Shown here: one piece after another, positions 48,641-58,600 of the stretch
Numbering within the stretch: the first letter of the stretch is position 1
Layout of the letters: each line of letters opens with the position of its first letter
Source: Carposina sasakii
Taxonomy: Eukaryota > Arthropoda > Insecta > Lepidoptera > Carposinidae
Direction of reading: 5' to 3'
Assembly: GCA_014607495.2 (NCBI GenBank)
Contig: CP053154.1
Coordinates: forward strand, 13,578,001 to 13,642,000
DNA: 64,000 bases
Made by a program: the position numbers and the translations under genes
The notes under the pieces: generated by a model
Told to the model about the DNA's origin: nothing
Seen by the model: the letters and a program-made list of their open reading frames with translations, nothing else
Databases searched by the model: none

Positions 48641-49944
48641 TAGGTTTTTTGATAAGATTTTTGTCCTTGATATTTTACAGGTGGAAATGGTGATTGAATT
48701 GATTTCATGGTAGATATTTCTTGTTTTCGTTTCGATGATTCTAGTGTTGTAAATTTATTTTCCAAGAAAGTTAAAAATTCTTGTAATTTTGGCAATTCTC
48801 TGGGATTTTGCAATGATTCCATATAGTCATGGTACGTCACAGTATCTAATTTTTGGGACAATAAATGAATTAATAATGGGTCCCAAGTACTAACGTCTAT
48901 ACCTAAATTCTTAATAGCGTTTAGGCATTCGTATGAAGTATCGTGCAGTTTCTTGATATGATGTACTGATTGCTGCTGTGAAGGTGAAATGTTCATGAGT
49001 GTATTAATGTGGGAGGTAAAGATCAAACGTTTATTATCGTATCTATGTGTGAGTATCTCCCAGCACACCGAATAATTGTCTGTACTGATAGGTAAATGAT
49101 GAATCAGTTTTTCTGCTTCGCCCTTAAGTTTTGATCGCAGAAACTGCATTTTTTGTGCACCAGATAAGGAAGGATTTTTATGGATTGTCTCTGAAAATAA
49201 ATCTTTAAAGGGAACCCATTGAGTGTAGCTGCCGGTAAAGACAGGTATTTCCATGGTTGGAGTGATTTTTTCTCTATGAGCCACAGACCACATTTTCTTA
49301 TTTATTGACTTCTTAATGCTATTATAATTCTCCTCGTAAATAGAAAATTGATTTTCGTACTCTTGGTGTGACCCGTTTAACTCTGCATCTAACTCCCAGT
49401 GCAATTTATCGATTGTTGCCCAACGATTTTGAATAGTTTTTAATAAATCTTCAAATTCCCATTTTTCAGACACACAATTTAAATCGACATTGGAAACAGT
49501 TCTCATGAAAGCTTTAAAGTTGCTACTTTGCTTTCGTAACATTTCTTCTGTTTTGCTATCGGTAGATTTTGACACCACAGCAGGACCCCGAGACTGGACA
49601 CTTGAGCTTGGAGTGCTTATGAATGTAGGAGGTTTTATTATTGGCGTTTTAGGCCTTTCCTCTATTTTGAAATTTTCGATGGTTTCCTTGATATGACCAC
49701 ATCTATTTTTCACTGATTCATATTGGTTATTTTGAAAGTAATTATGAGATGTTATCCCAAAAGATTGCAGATTCAAATGATTGTTATGGAATTCATTCCA
49801 ATACTGGGATAAAGTATCGAGCCTACGACGGATGTAATCCGCCGTCTTGCGATCCGAACTATCTTTTTTAAAGTTAGTATACAATTGTTCGATTGCTGAA
49901 GCAAGTTGCTCTTGAGTAGCTATGATATCTTCTAAAGTAGACAT
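48640..49944 (-). CDS. BEL/Pao gag
   Basis: The capsid-type polyprotein is 434 residues from ATG at 49944. The N-terminal half is charged and helical. The region around residues 230-320 (PVFTGSYTQWVPFKDLF, then LRSKLKGEAEKLIHHLP) is the DUF1759 gag core found in Pao-type elements. The ORF ends with TAA just after an A6 run at about 48644-48649. The zinc-knuckle region continues in another frame directly beyond that run, so this end is probably a one-base indel, a sequencing error, or a programmed shift rather than the natural C-terminus. Confidence 0.88.
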   Translation of the reverse strand: MSTLEDIIATQEQLASAIEQLYTNFKKDSSDRKTADYIRRRLDTLSQYWNEFHNNHLNLQSFGITSHNYFQNNQYESVKNRCGHIKETIENFKIEERPKTPIIKPPTFISTPSSSVQSRGPAVVSKSTDSKTEEMLRKQSSNFKAFMRTVSNVDLNCVSEKWEFEDLLKTIQNRWATIDKLHWELDAELNGSHQEYENQFSIYEENYNSIKKSINKKMWSVAHREKITPTMEIPVFTGSYTQWVPFKDLFSETIHKNPSLSGAQKMQFLRSKLKGEAEKLIHHLPISTDNYSVCWEILTHRYDNKRLIFTSHINTLMNISPSQQQSVHHIKKLHDTSYECLNAIKNLGIDVSTWDPLLIHLLSQKLDTVTYHDYMESLQNPRELPKLQEFLTFLENKFTTLESSKRKQEISTMKSIQSPFPPVKYQGQKSYQKT

Positions 49945-50258
49945 GATTGTTTGGAAATAAAATAAATGGAAAGATCTTACTTGATAAAGATCAGGAAGCT
50001 TAGCTTGGTATGATGTTCCTCAACTGCAACGCCAATGATGAGTCTTGATGCTCGGGATTATTGCACCTTGATTGTGCAGTAGAATGCTCCTTGATTTAAC
50101 ACCGTGTCTCTTGATTGCATAAGAAAATCAGTTTTTTGAAACACAGTAATGTCTATATCACTATAGATCTGGTACCGGAAACACTGACCCGAATAAAGTT
50201 CACACGTACACGTAGACACACGTAAACCGATTCGCGTAGGATCCCGTTTTTCGGAAAA
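49945..50258 (-). other. BEL/Pao 5' leader
   Basis: About 310 bases between the primer site and gag ATG. No ORF or recognised motif. Confidence 0.6.
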
Positions 50259-50270
50259 CTCGAAGGACCA
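50259..50270 (-). other. primer binding site, tRNA-Tyr type
   Basis: On the - strand TGGTCCTTCGAG begins two bases after the 5' LTR. It is complementary to a tRNA 3' end of CTCGAAGGACCA, the end expected for eukaryotic tRNA-Tyr, whose acceptor stem starts CCTTCGA. Confidence 0.8.
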
Positions 50271-50272
50271 TA

Positions 50273-50490
50273 TGTACGGGTTTCCCCGTATGCGTTTGAT
50301 AGATGATATAAATGATAAATCCAGGCGTTACAATAAAATACACTATTTATTTAACTTGCTAATAATTAGGTATAAATGAGGTGAATGAGTACGCGTGTAA
50401 TGGTTGGTTATCGATTGCGAACTAATGTGAAAAGTTTATGCTAAGGTAAAGTGCTGACTATGAATAATGTTGTACTAGCTTGCTCGTACA
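50273..50490 (-). repeat. 5' LTR of the BEL/Pao element
   Basis: The LTR is 218 bases. On the + strand it starts TGTACGGG and ends CTCGTACA, so its tips form a TGTACG/CGTACA inverted repeat. The inner edge is fixed by the primer site two bases away. An AATAAA lies inside on the - strand. Confidence 0.93.
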
Positions 50491-50529
50491 TGCATTGATG
50501 CGGGGCATTACTGGAATAAACCAGGTGAT

Positions 50530-51270
50530 GCTTTTTTTAAATTCTTTATTGCACGTCTAAAGGTTTGTACAATGGCGGACTTAATGCTATGCAGCATTCT
50601 CTACCAGTCAACCAATATTTGTGGTGAGAATGTACAGGTAGCGCAATGGACAAAACAATTTCAAAGATAGGCTACACATAAAAACAAATATTAAATATCA
50701 AACACTAGTAGCTAAGCACACTTAATTCTATAATTAGTATATACTTACACATAATACGACATTAGACATGGACCAGGTTCTGGACTCTCCTGTAGTGCTC
50801 AGTTACTCTCGACTTAAATACCTCCACATTAGAAGACTCCCGAATCGTTACTGGTAGATCGTTCCATAAGCGAACAGCAGTGGCAGTAAAAGAGTCAGAA
50901 CACAAAGCAGCATTGCGCTCGGGCTCACGGAGGGTTTTGTTGCAGCTAGACCGGAGTGGTCTATCGCAGGAGGAGAAGAACTCGAAGCGTTCGGAAATGT
51001 ATTGGGGAGCAAGAGGACGGTTCAGGGTATTGAACAAGAAGGAAAGTAGATGAAGATTACGTAGATGTCTAATATTGAGCCAGTTTAGCTGTACACGATA
51101 TTGGTATATGTGGTCATATTTACGCAATTTAAAAATTATATCGAATTGTTATATCAAAATGTTGAGAAGGCTCTGTAATATCTGGGTAGCAAACATCAGC
51201 ATAGTCAATGATTGGGAGCAACAGAGCGTTGACTACATGAAGCTTGGCCGATATGGGTAGAAGTTCTGCA
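50530..51270 (-). pseudogene. LINE fragment: RT C-terminus and 3' tail
   Basis: The - strand frame 51127-50762 encodes 121 residues with RVQLNWLNIRHLRNLHLLSFLFNT, DRPLRSS and VRLWNDLPVTIRES, ending at a natural stop. Upstream, LLLPIIDYADVCYPDI is readable to about 51270 in a shifted frame. The tail to 50530 ends in sequence with CAATAAAGAAT. It is the same family as 13990-14775. It sits between the sucrase gene and the BEL/Pao element. Confidence 0.8.
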
Positions 51271-51594
51271 TAAGTTTTAGCGAACGCTTTGGCTACCCCA
51301 TTCATATATGTATGTACTACAACAGTATCATAGCGAACTTATACTGTTATTCTATATTTACTTAATATTACCTATGAATGCTTATTTTATAAAATATTCC
51401 GCCGCCGCCGCCCATCGTAATAATTGAATTGTATTATAGGCCACTGGCATTGGAATCTGGTATATATTGATCACAAAACAAAAACTGCTTGGAACTGAAT
51501 GGAAAATTCAGAAAAGACACGATCATATTTTATATCAAATACAGAAAAATATTCGGCACTGCTTTTATAGATATTTGTATCTTTGGGTAATAGT

Positions 51595-53031
51595 TTAATT
51601 TGGTTTAGGTGTAGTTCGATGTACGGAATATACCTCTAAATTATCAGCGAAGCTGTGTTCTAATAGCATAATGTTAATGTCATCATCTGGAAAGAATCTG
51701 CTGGAAAACGTGACTTCACCCAAGCCGCAGAACATTTCAATAGAACTGGCATCAATGAAGAGTCTCAATTTCAAGATACCAATAGGATCCCAACTAGTAC
51801 GTCGAAAACCATCATCGCCGCCTCGGTCTAGAGAAATGAGACGATTACGACTGTCAAAATAAATTAATACAACAGCAGAAAAATCATTTGATGCAATTTG
51901 AAGCCAAAAATCTTTGCTTGATGATGTCTCAATATAAACTTCCCCAGCTTTGTTTTCTAAAGTTACTGAGTCATAAGGTTGCACTGGACCGCTGTGAAGT
52001 ACAGATCCTCTGATTGTATAAACTTCTTCGACTGGTGATTGTATTAATCTGCCGTCTTTGGACAATGTCAGCTCTCTAACAATCGTCATCTGACCCGAAA
52101 ACCCGTCATTTCTTTCAGGATATACTTCCTCCCACATGTTGAGCCATGCTACCAGCAATGTTCTACCAAAACTATCCTCTATTGTTTGCGTTGCATAAAA
52201 GTCATGTCCATTATCCAGTTCTCGAAATTTAGTAATTGGAGTGAATTTGTTACTTCTGTAATTGAATTTTCCGATAATGTAACCGGTCTGATAAAGGTTT
52301 CTATATTTATCGCCTTCAGGCTCTATGCCTTGAGGAGAAAATAGGAGGACATACAAGTCACCGAGCTGGAAGAAATTAGGACATTCCCACATATACCCAA
52401 GCTCTCCATCAGATTGATCTAAGACCGCTGCTTCATTCCAATTAATCTTATCACTTGATATGTATAATAGAACGCGTCCAAGAGTATCATTATTAAATGA
52501 GTTACCTAAAACCATGTAGTATTTATCTTCATGCTTCCATACCTTTGGATCACGAATATTTGGCTGTCTATTAGGTGCACTAATTATTGGGTTTTGGTCA
52601 TATTTGATTACTCGAACTCCATCAGTACTTTTGGCTAAAGCTTGAAGCTGTTCGTGATCTGGAATCTTATCTGGATAATTTACATTTCCAGTATAAAATA
52701 GATAAATAGTATCATTTTCTACAAGTGCACTACCAGAAAACACTCCATTTTTATCGTACCACTGATCGGGAAACATTGCTATATTGAGATGCTGCCAGTG
52801 AAATAAGTCTGTACTTTTCGCATGACCCCAGTGAATAATTCCAGGCTCTTGACTGGAGTGTGGGTTATGTTGGTAAAATAAATGGTATTCATTGTTAAAT
52901 ACACAAAAGCCATTGGGATCATTCATCCAACCCTGAGGTGGTGCCAAATGGTAACGAGGATAATATCGATCCTTTACCGCATCATTAAATTGAACAAATA
53001 TGAAAAGAAACTTGCAGATTAATTTCTTCAT
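51595..53031 (-). CDS. GH32 beta-fructofuranosidase (sucrase), intronless, horizontally acquired type
   Basis: This enzyme hydrolyses sucrose to glucose and fructose. It is a complete 478-residue GH32 protein. Visible motifs are WMNDPNG at 35-41 with nucleophile Asp38, FSGSA at 98-102, RDP at 160-162 with the transition-state Asp161, and EC at 216-217 with acid/base Glu216. The five-bladed propeller spans roughly residues 28-330 and a C-terminal beta-sandwich follows. The N-terminus (KKLICKFLFIFVQF) looks like a weak signal peptide, consistent with secretion into the gut. Established knowledge: animals generally lack this family, and lepidopteran Suc1/Suc2 genes are intronless, bacterial in origin and insensitive to plant alkaloid inhibitors. 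This gene has the same length and no intron. All catalytic residues are intact, so it is probably functional. It could be either the Suc1- or Suc2-type paralogue; that needs a tree. Confidence 0.95.
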   Translation of the reverse strand: MKKLICKFLFIFVQFNDAVKDRYYPRYHLAPPQGWMNDPNGFCVFNNEYHLFYQHNPHSSQEPGIIHWGHAKSTDLFHWQHLNIAMFPDQWYDKNGVFSGSALVENDTIYLFYTGNVNYPDKIPDHEQLQALAKSTDGVRVIKYDQNPIISAPNRQPNIRDPKVWKHEDKYYMVLGNSFNNDTLGRVLLYISSDKINWNEAAVLDQSDGELGYMWECPNFFQLGDLYVLLFSPQGIEPEGDKYRNLYQTGYIIGKFNYRSNKFTPITKFRELDNGHDFYATQTIEDSFGRTLLVAWLNMWEEVYPERNDGFSGQMTIVRELTLSKDGRLIQSPVEEVYTIRGSVLHSGPVQPYDSVTLENKAGEVYIETSSSKDFWLQIASNDFSAVVLIYFDSRNRLISLDRGGDDGFRRTSWDPIGILKLRLFIDASSIEMFCGLGEVTFSSRFFPDDDINIMLLEHSFADNLEVYSVHRTTPKPN

Positions 53032-53110
53032 TTAAACTGTGATGTTGCTTAAATATTTGTCTTTAAGAAACTACTAACTACAATGTCGCATGCTTCACCT
53101 ATTGAAGTGG

Positions 53111-53117
53111 TTTTATA
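53111..53117 (-). promoter_or_regulatory. TATA box of the sucrase gene
   Basis: TATAAAA on the - strand lies 80 bases upstream of the ATG. A start site about 30 bases downstream would fall near 53086 (context GCGACATTG), giving a 5' leader of about 55 bases. Position and orientation fit a eukaryotic core promoter on an originally bacterial gene. Confidence 0.6.
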
Positions 53118-53389
53118 GCAACAATCTTCATACACCGCTGAGTACTATTATGAGAGTCATTAATGCCAAAATCATTACTTCGTACTTTTTAGCAATTACT
53201 TTGCCGGTGTAAAACGAAATTAGGTGTTTACCTTGTAACGATAAATCTGTTCAATGGATCTTGATAGATATAGGCCGTGTTATAAAAAGATTATGTATAT
53301 GTACCTAACATTGTCGAATTTTTACAGATATTCCATACAACTTGCTGTAAAAAGTAATGTTTAAACTGTGTCTAATTTTTAATTGTATC
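53118..53389. other. Sucrase upstream region
   Basis: About 270 bases of AT-rich DNA between the TATA box and the first repeat. No specific factor site can be claimed. Confidence 0.4.
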
Positions 53390-53630
53390 TGGCGTCACTA
53401 TTCGGAAGTTCAAACTTCCATCGGGGGCCCGCCCACCACCCTCTGCTGACCCTCGGATCCGCCGACTCATGGTCACGAACACAAGACACCACAGCCGCAA
53501 CGAGAAGTCAGATCCATGCACCTAGCATGCAACCATAAATACATAGCTGCTAATCCGAAAACCAATTAAAATTGTTCATCGACATTATGTTTCGCCAACA
53601 CCCGTGGCATCATCAGGATCAGTTTTTCTA
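53390..53630 (-). repeat. Interspersed repeat, family R4
   Basis: Reverse copy of 1245-1490 (GGGGGCCCGCCCACCACCC, then GCCAACACCCGTGGCATCAT). Confidence 0.6.
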
Positions 53631-53667
53631 ATTTTCGACGCGGTCTTGTATATGACCGTAAGTTTCT

Positions 53668-53842
53668 AAAGGTGGGTTCCCACAGTGCGCGATATTACGG
53701 ACGGACGTGCACCAGCCCGCACCACGGAGTGTGGAAACGGAGCATCCGTGGTAATACAGACGCATCCGTGGTGCACGACCGTCCGTAGCCGTCGGCGCGT
53801 CCGCGTCCGTCCGCGAAATCACGCACCGTGGGAACCCACCTT
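53668..53842. mobile_element. GC-rich foldback element
   Basis: AAGGTGGGTTCCCACAGTGC at the left, mirror CACCGTGGGAACCCACCTT at the right; CGGACGGACG near the inner edges. It lies about 550 bases upstream of the sucrase TATA box. Confidence 0.7.
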
Positions 53843-54869
53843 AAGCATAATGACGTTGTGCAAGCCTCTGGAATACAAAACTTTTGTAAGGAACATAGTA
53901 CTATAGTACAATAGCTAAGTTAGTAATTACACGCGCGAGCCATAGGCGAGTGTGATAGATTATTGTAAAATAAATATTAATATATTTAATTGTATTGTTT
54001 TGTTAAATAAGAATTTATGTTGCAGATTCAATTTAAAAGTATTTAAATTGTTATTGTACGTATTAGGAAGTATTATAGATATTTAAAGTTTGGTAACATA
54101 AGATTTAAAATTATTATCATGCTTTGTTAGATTCTATTAAGAAATGATAATTATAAAGTAACGTAATAATTAATAACTGTACCTATTTCTAATTAGTAAA
54201 TAAGCGATGTAAAACCATAAAAGTTTTTGTATTGTTTGTACGGAGAAGTGCTATTGGTCGCCTGAAATGTAGTAAGGGAATATTCTGAGTCTAGCGACAC
54301 ATTGACACATTCTCTGGGGGACCGCCATACAGCGAGGGCTGTAAAGCTAAGTAGTATTTTATTACTGTTAAAATTATAAAGATTGTATGTCTAATTGTTA
54401 GTATAATAATTGTAATGTAGTGTGTTCCAAATATCTTTGCTATTGATAATGTGTGTCTAGCTATGTCTGTAGCTATTTCTTATAAGGTTTATGTATGTTG
54501 AGTATCATATCATTTATTAATGTGTAATTGCTTAATTGTATACCTGAATAATTACCAATTTCCCTTGTGAGTTTCTTCTCAGTTCTTCTCACAAAGGTGT
54601 AATCGAACTGTGTATATTTTCAATAATATATAATGAGATATATATTACTGATTTACTTGTTTTATTCTAAATCCTGACCTAACTTATTAGCTTTGCCCCT
54701 TTCAAATAGAATAGATAGGTAGTTTAGTATTTAGCCCACACTAGAATATTCAAACTTCAACTTCAATAGTTCTTCAAGTTCATATATATTTATATAAAGT
54801 AAAGTCGACCTTAGTCTATCAAGTGCGTGTAAATGCACAGGTCATTACACGATTTTTCAAAAAGATTTT
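53843..54869. other. No recognised feature
   Basis: Very AT-rich, no credible ORF. Confidence 0.6.
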
Positions 54870-55135
54870 TTATTTCTTCTATGCTGCTCTGGGAGTCAAA
54901 AAAAGGTATAATAGGTACTACAGCTGCTTCTCTTCCCGGGTATACTCTACAAGTCAGTAGAGGGACAAGAGGGTCTTGGTGTTCTGTAGGCGATGGGCTG
55001 ACCACCTGTCACTACTAAATGAACTTGTACATCTCAACTATACCCTCAAAATTGGTCAGAAGTGGCACCATGTGGTTCTATCGGCCCTAGGTGCTCTGCC
55101 TACCCCGTAAGGGATAAAGGCGTGATTATGTATTT
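54870..55135 (+). repeat. SINE-like repeat, family R3
   Basis: Same sequence as 27838-28115. Its tail is short. Confidence 0.65.
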
Positions 55136-56248
55136 TTTAAGTTTAAGTTTTTAAAACAGTTTTAAATCGTACCTGGGGTCGTAGTAAAAACCAGATATTT
55201 TTTTAAAAAATTATAAGATAGCAAAGTGCCTTAAAAACCTTATTTTAATTTTGGGGTCTAAATTTACAAATTTCCAATACCTGGTTTACCCCCTTGGTGG
55301 TGGTGTCGTAAATCCGTTCTTAGTGGCACCCTATACGGAACCTTCTTGCCAAAGTTATGGCGGGATGACCTGGATTCGTTTCTGCCGGGGTGGACGGCCG
55401 TGGCCGGGGATAGAGTTTTGGATGCAGCATATGCGGCCGTTCATCATGTTGGGCAACACCTCGAGTTTCAAATGTTGCCTAGTACAAATGAGGCTTAAGG
55501 GCTACATAAAATAACTAAAACAGTAGGTATCTTCTCATGGTTCAAAACTCCATGAGGCTCTAAATAATACAATTAAATATACTTTTTGTGATTTATTCCG
55601 CCGAAGAGTTTATTTTGTGATATCTTGCAAAATTTCTAGGAGACCTGTTCAGATTTTCTGAAATGATTAAGATACACGGAAAAAATTATGATAATAGGTA
55701 ATGATAATAAGTCAGATTTTGTGTGTGCATAGGTGTACACTGTACATATATATTAAAATTATTAACATTAAACAATAATGTTGACACAGTTGTATACACA
55801 AATTAATTTGTTTACATGCTGTAAAGATTCGAACATGCGCTGAAAACCACTTTACATGATATTATGCTTCGGTAAATAAAGCTGTTAAATAACTACTTTT
55901 GTCACGTGAATCCTACGTGAACATTTAGGAAACATAACAGAATTTTCTGTGAAAGGGATCATACATAGTCACGTGTTAACTAATAGCAAATTATGTAGGA
56001 TGTCTGTTTTAACTTTGCCGATAGTGGATTAAAATTTTCGGCGTATGTGATATTCAATGGCTACGGAATATAAAGGGTAGAAGAAAATTAGGCGATTCTC
56101 TTATCTGTCGTGTTTCCGTTTTTCTGTCCACGTGGTAGAAGTAGTAGAAAACAGCCAGTGAGTATAGTAATAAGATAGAAAACACGAAATTCAACATTTG
56201 CTACTATCTAAACTTAGTACCTAAACACGATTGTGTCCGCATTATATC
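55136..56248. other. No gene recognised
   Basis: 55300-55500 is GC-richer and in one frame encodes DLDSFLPGWTAVAGDRVLD, which looks like a decayed LINE or host ORF remnant. The rest is AT-rich. Confidence 0.4.
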
Positions 56249-56391
56249 AATTATCTTGCCTTCGTCTCAGAGATTTATTTTTACCATGTAGTAGTTCTGC
56301 TACACGAACCATAATCGCACATAGCCTTCAGCGTCACAAAAAAGAATCTATAGTCTACCTGTATCACCGTCTCGCCCGTCCCCACTCATAT
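56249..56391 (+). repeat. DIRS left inverted terminal repeat
   Basis: It starts AATTATCTTGCC and pairs over about 142 bases with the reverse complement of 61098-61239. The outer 20 bases differ from the right copy (CTTGCCTTCGTCTCAGAG here, CTTGACTTCGTCGAGGAG there). Confidence 0.9.
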
Positions 56392-56470
56392 TTTTTCGTG
56401 CGCGCACGACGACCGCACGTAGCCCTACTTTTCTCCTGAGTTATATATTTTTTTAAAGTTAGTTTACGAA

Positions 56471-56647
56471 ATGCCGAAACGCAAAAAAGAAACTAAAGAA
56501 GAACGATGGGATAGAAAGCGGAGAAGATATGAAGATAAACTGAAGGAGCAAAGAAAAGAGAGTACGAGTAGAAGTTTACGAGTAATCTATTCAAGCGACG
56601 ACGACGAAATTCTGCAGTCACCTATTGAAGGTTCAGTGAAATTATAA
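56471..56647 (+). pseudogene. DIRS gag, first exon-like part
   Basis: ATG at 56471 opens 58 codons of a strongly basic start (MPKRKKETKEERWDRKRRR) followed by an acidic SSDDDE patch. The reading continues sensibly if 56631-56945 is removed as an intron (GTTCAG donor, CCTCAG acceptor). That intron is an inference. Confidence 0.6.
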
Positions 56648-56945
56648 TACTACTCCTTTTTTATGACAATGATTTAAATTTATTTAAGTACGGTGCTTAA
56701 CTGTATACCTAAATATTTGCTCAGAGTTATAACGAGTATTATAACCAGAAGCTACTTTTCCCCCGAAATAACACGCGCATGTTATTCAGAGGGCATTTCT
56801 ATACCATTTACCAATTATTTATCAACTACCTACAACATTTCTATGAAAAATTTTGAGAAACTAATTAACTTTCTTCAGTCAACCCACAAACGGTAGATAA
56901 GGTTTTATTTGCGCCTAATACTATGAAATATTTTTACATCCTCAG

Positions 56946-57880
56946 ACATTGCACAATACGATGACGTGGTCGCGGATGCTGCTCCAGTAAACTCTGAAGA
57001 AGGGGTTGTTATAACCGTCACCGGATGAGATCACGAATCAGGTGGTCATAGGTGAACTCCCAAATCCAGATCCAGATTTTGATACCGAACTATTAAAATC
57101 CCTTGGTGATTTTGAAGACGACCCACTAGAATGGGGTGAAAATATCCAGGAAGATGTTGCCAAAAGATGTGAACGAATCTTGTTACAGGGTCTTAAAAAA
57201 GACGAAAAAATAGAACTATCAAAAGATATTCATTTCCTAAGAATAACCCATCGACCAAAGCACCAATACTTAACCCTGAATTGGCCACGAATACGCTGCA
57301 AGAAAGCGCTAAGACACGTGACAAGCGCCTTTCTGAGAAACAAGATCAGCTTGGAAGAGCCTTGGCGGCTCTTGGCGCTGCTATGACGGCACTGCTAAAA
57401 AAGAACGTGGAAAAAACCGACGTTATGCAGAATTGAATGATGTTGGAAAATTTCTATCTGACTCGCATTATGCTGAAACGGAAACTCGTCGGGCTCTGAT
57501 CATTCCATTAATAGATAAACCTTTAGTTGATTCTTTTAAAGAAAGAAAAAGGGATCGTTTCTTGTTTGGTGATAAACTATGCGACCTTGTTAAAACTCTC
57601 GAGGAATTATTAGAACTGGTCAAATAATCCAAGGGTCCACAGCTAGTACATCCAGCAATCATTTAAACTGGAGAGGCCCACCGACCCGGCAACGTCAGTA
57701 CCGCACCATCGCCGGTCCATCCCAGCCGAGTCGCGGTGGGCAGAGAACAATATACCCAATGCGTCGACGTCTTCCACAACATTTGCCGACACCGCGGCGC
57801 CAGCCCCCGCCACCACCACCGCCACCGCCGCCGCCTCGACGGCGCCATCCGGCGCAATACCCGCCGCGCGATCGGCCTGT
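56946..57880 (+). pseudogene. DIRS gag, main part, frame-broken
   Basis: The frame starts DIAQYDDVVAD, stops at a TGA near 57028, and continues one frame over from about 57012 (LGDFEDDPLEWGENIQEDVAKR). It shifts again near 57235 (ILNPELATNTLQESAKTRDKR) and at about 57434 (LNDVGKFLSDSHYAETETRR, ending 57627). A GC-rich tail to about 57880 encodes an Arg/Pro-rich end with a run of eleven Pro. These motifs are typical of DIRS gag. At least three indels make it non-functional. Confidence 0.75.
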
Positions 57881-57894
57881 CTGACACAATCTCA

Positions 57895-58600
57895 CGAGGT
57901 ACCTATAGTACATTCCGGTCGCTTACGTTATTTTAAAAACGCATGGAAACAAATTACATCTGACGAATTTATTTTAAATACGATTTCTGGATATAAGTTG
58001 CCTTTCATAGAAATACCTAAACAACTGCCTTTCAAAGAACGGTCATATACGGAGGCAGAAAGTAATTGCATAGACAAAGAATTAGCACGTCTCCAAAAAT
58101 TAAAAGCAATAAGGAAATGTAAATATGCTGAAGGGCAATTCATTTCAGATTTCTTTTTAACAGCAAAAAGTGATGGATCCTTGCGTTTTATTCTCAATTT
58201 GAAAAAGTTAAACAAATTTGTTTATTGCGAACATTTTAAGATGGAGGATATCAGAACCGCTTCACGGTTAATGACAAAAGATTCATATATGGGTAATATA
58301 GATTTAAAAGAGGCTTATTTCGTTCTACCTATATTTTCCGGACACACCAAATACTTACGTTTTTTATTTAGGAACGAGTTATATGAATTTATGGCCCTAC
58401 CATTTGGTTTATGTTCAGCGCCGTATATTTTCACTAAAATTCTCCAACCTGTCATTGCGCATTTACGATCACAAGGGTTAACATCAGTACGATACCTTGA
58501 TGATATATGGTGCTTAGGTAGATCTTATACCGTTTGTCTAGAAAATATCCATGAAACTATCAGATGCTTAACTACTTTAGGTTTTTGTTATAAATTATAA
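57895..58600 (+). pseudogene. DIRS reverse transcriptase domain
   Basis: The frame contains LRYFKNAWKQITSDEFIL just before the fingers, FILNLKKLNKFV, NIDLKEAYFVLPI with a catalytic Asp, LPFGLCSAPYIFTKIL, and the active site YLDD at about 58493-58504. These are characteristic of DIRS RT. It ends at TAA (58598-58600). The protein continues in another frame immediately after, so a frameshift separates it from the RNase H part. Confidence 0.88.

Larger units (their letters stand above)
41996..50504 (-). mobile_element. BEL/Pao LTR retrotransposon with envelope gene
   Basis: This element of about 8.5 kb reads on the - strand: 5' LTR (50273-50490), primer site, gag, zinc knuckles, pol, envelope, 3' LTR (to 42010). 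The shared 210 bases of the two LTRs look identical, so the insertion is recent. The coordinates include a 14-base sequence present on both flanks. The pol order protease-RT-RNase H-integrase, with a BEL-type protease and C-terminal domain, places it in BEL/Pao. Presence of an envelope makes it retrovirus-like. Gag and pol are separated by two frame changes; envelope and LTRs are intact. Confidence 0.95.

Noticed and set aside
55250..55510. An 87-residue gene on the + strand
   Set aside because: The better reading is in another frame and looks like a decayed element; no start, splice or domain support.
57643..57936. Gly/Arg-rich proteins on the - strand
   Set aside because: They are antisense shadows of the proline-rich gag end of the DIRS element.
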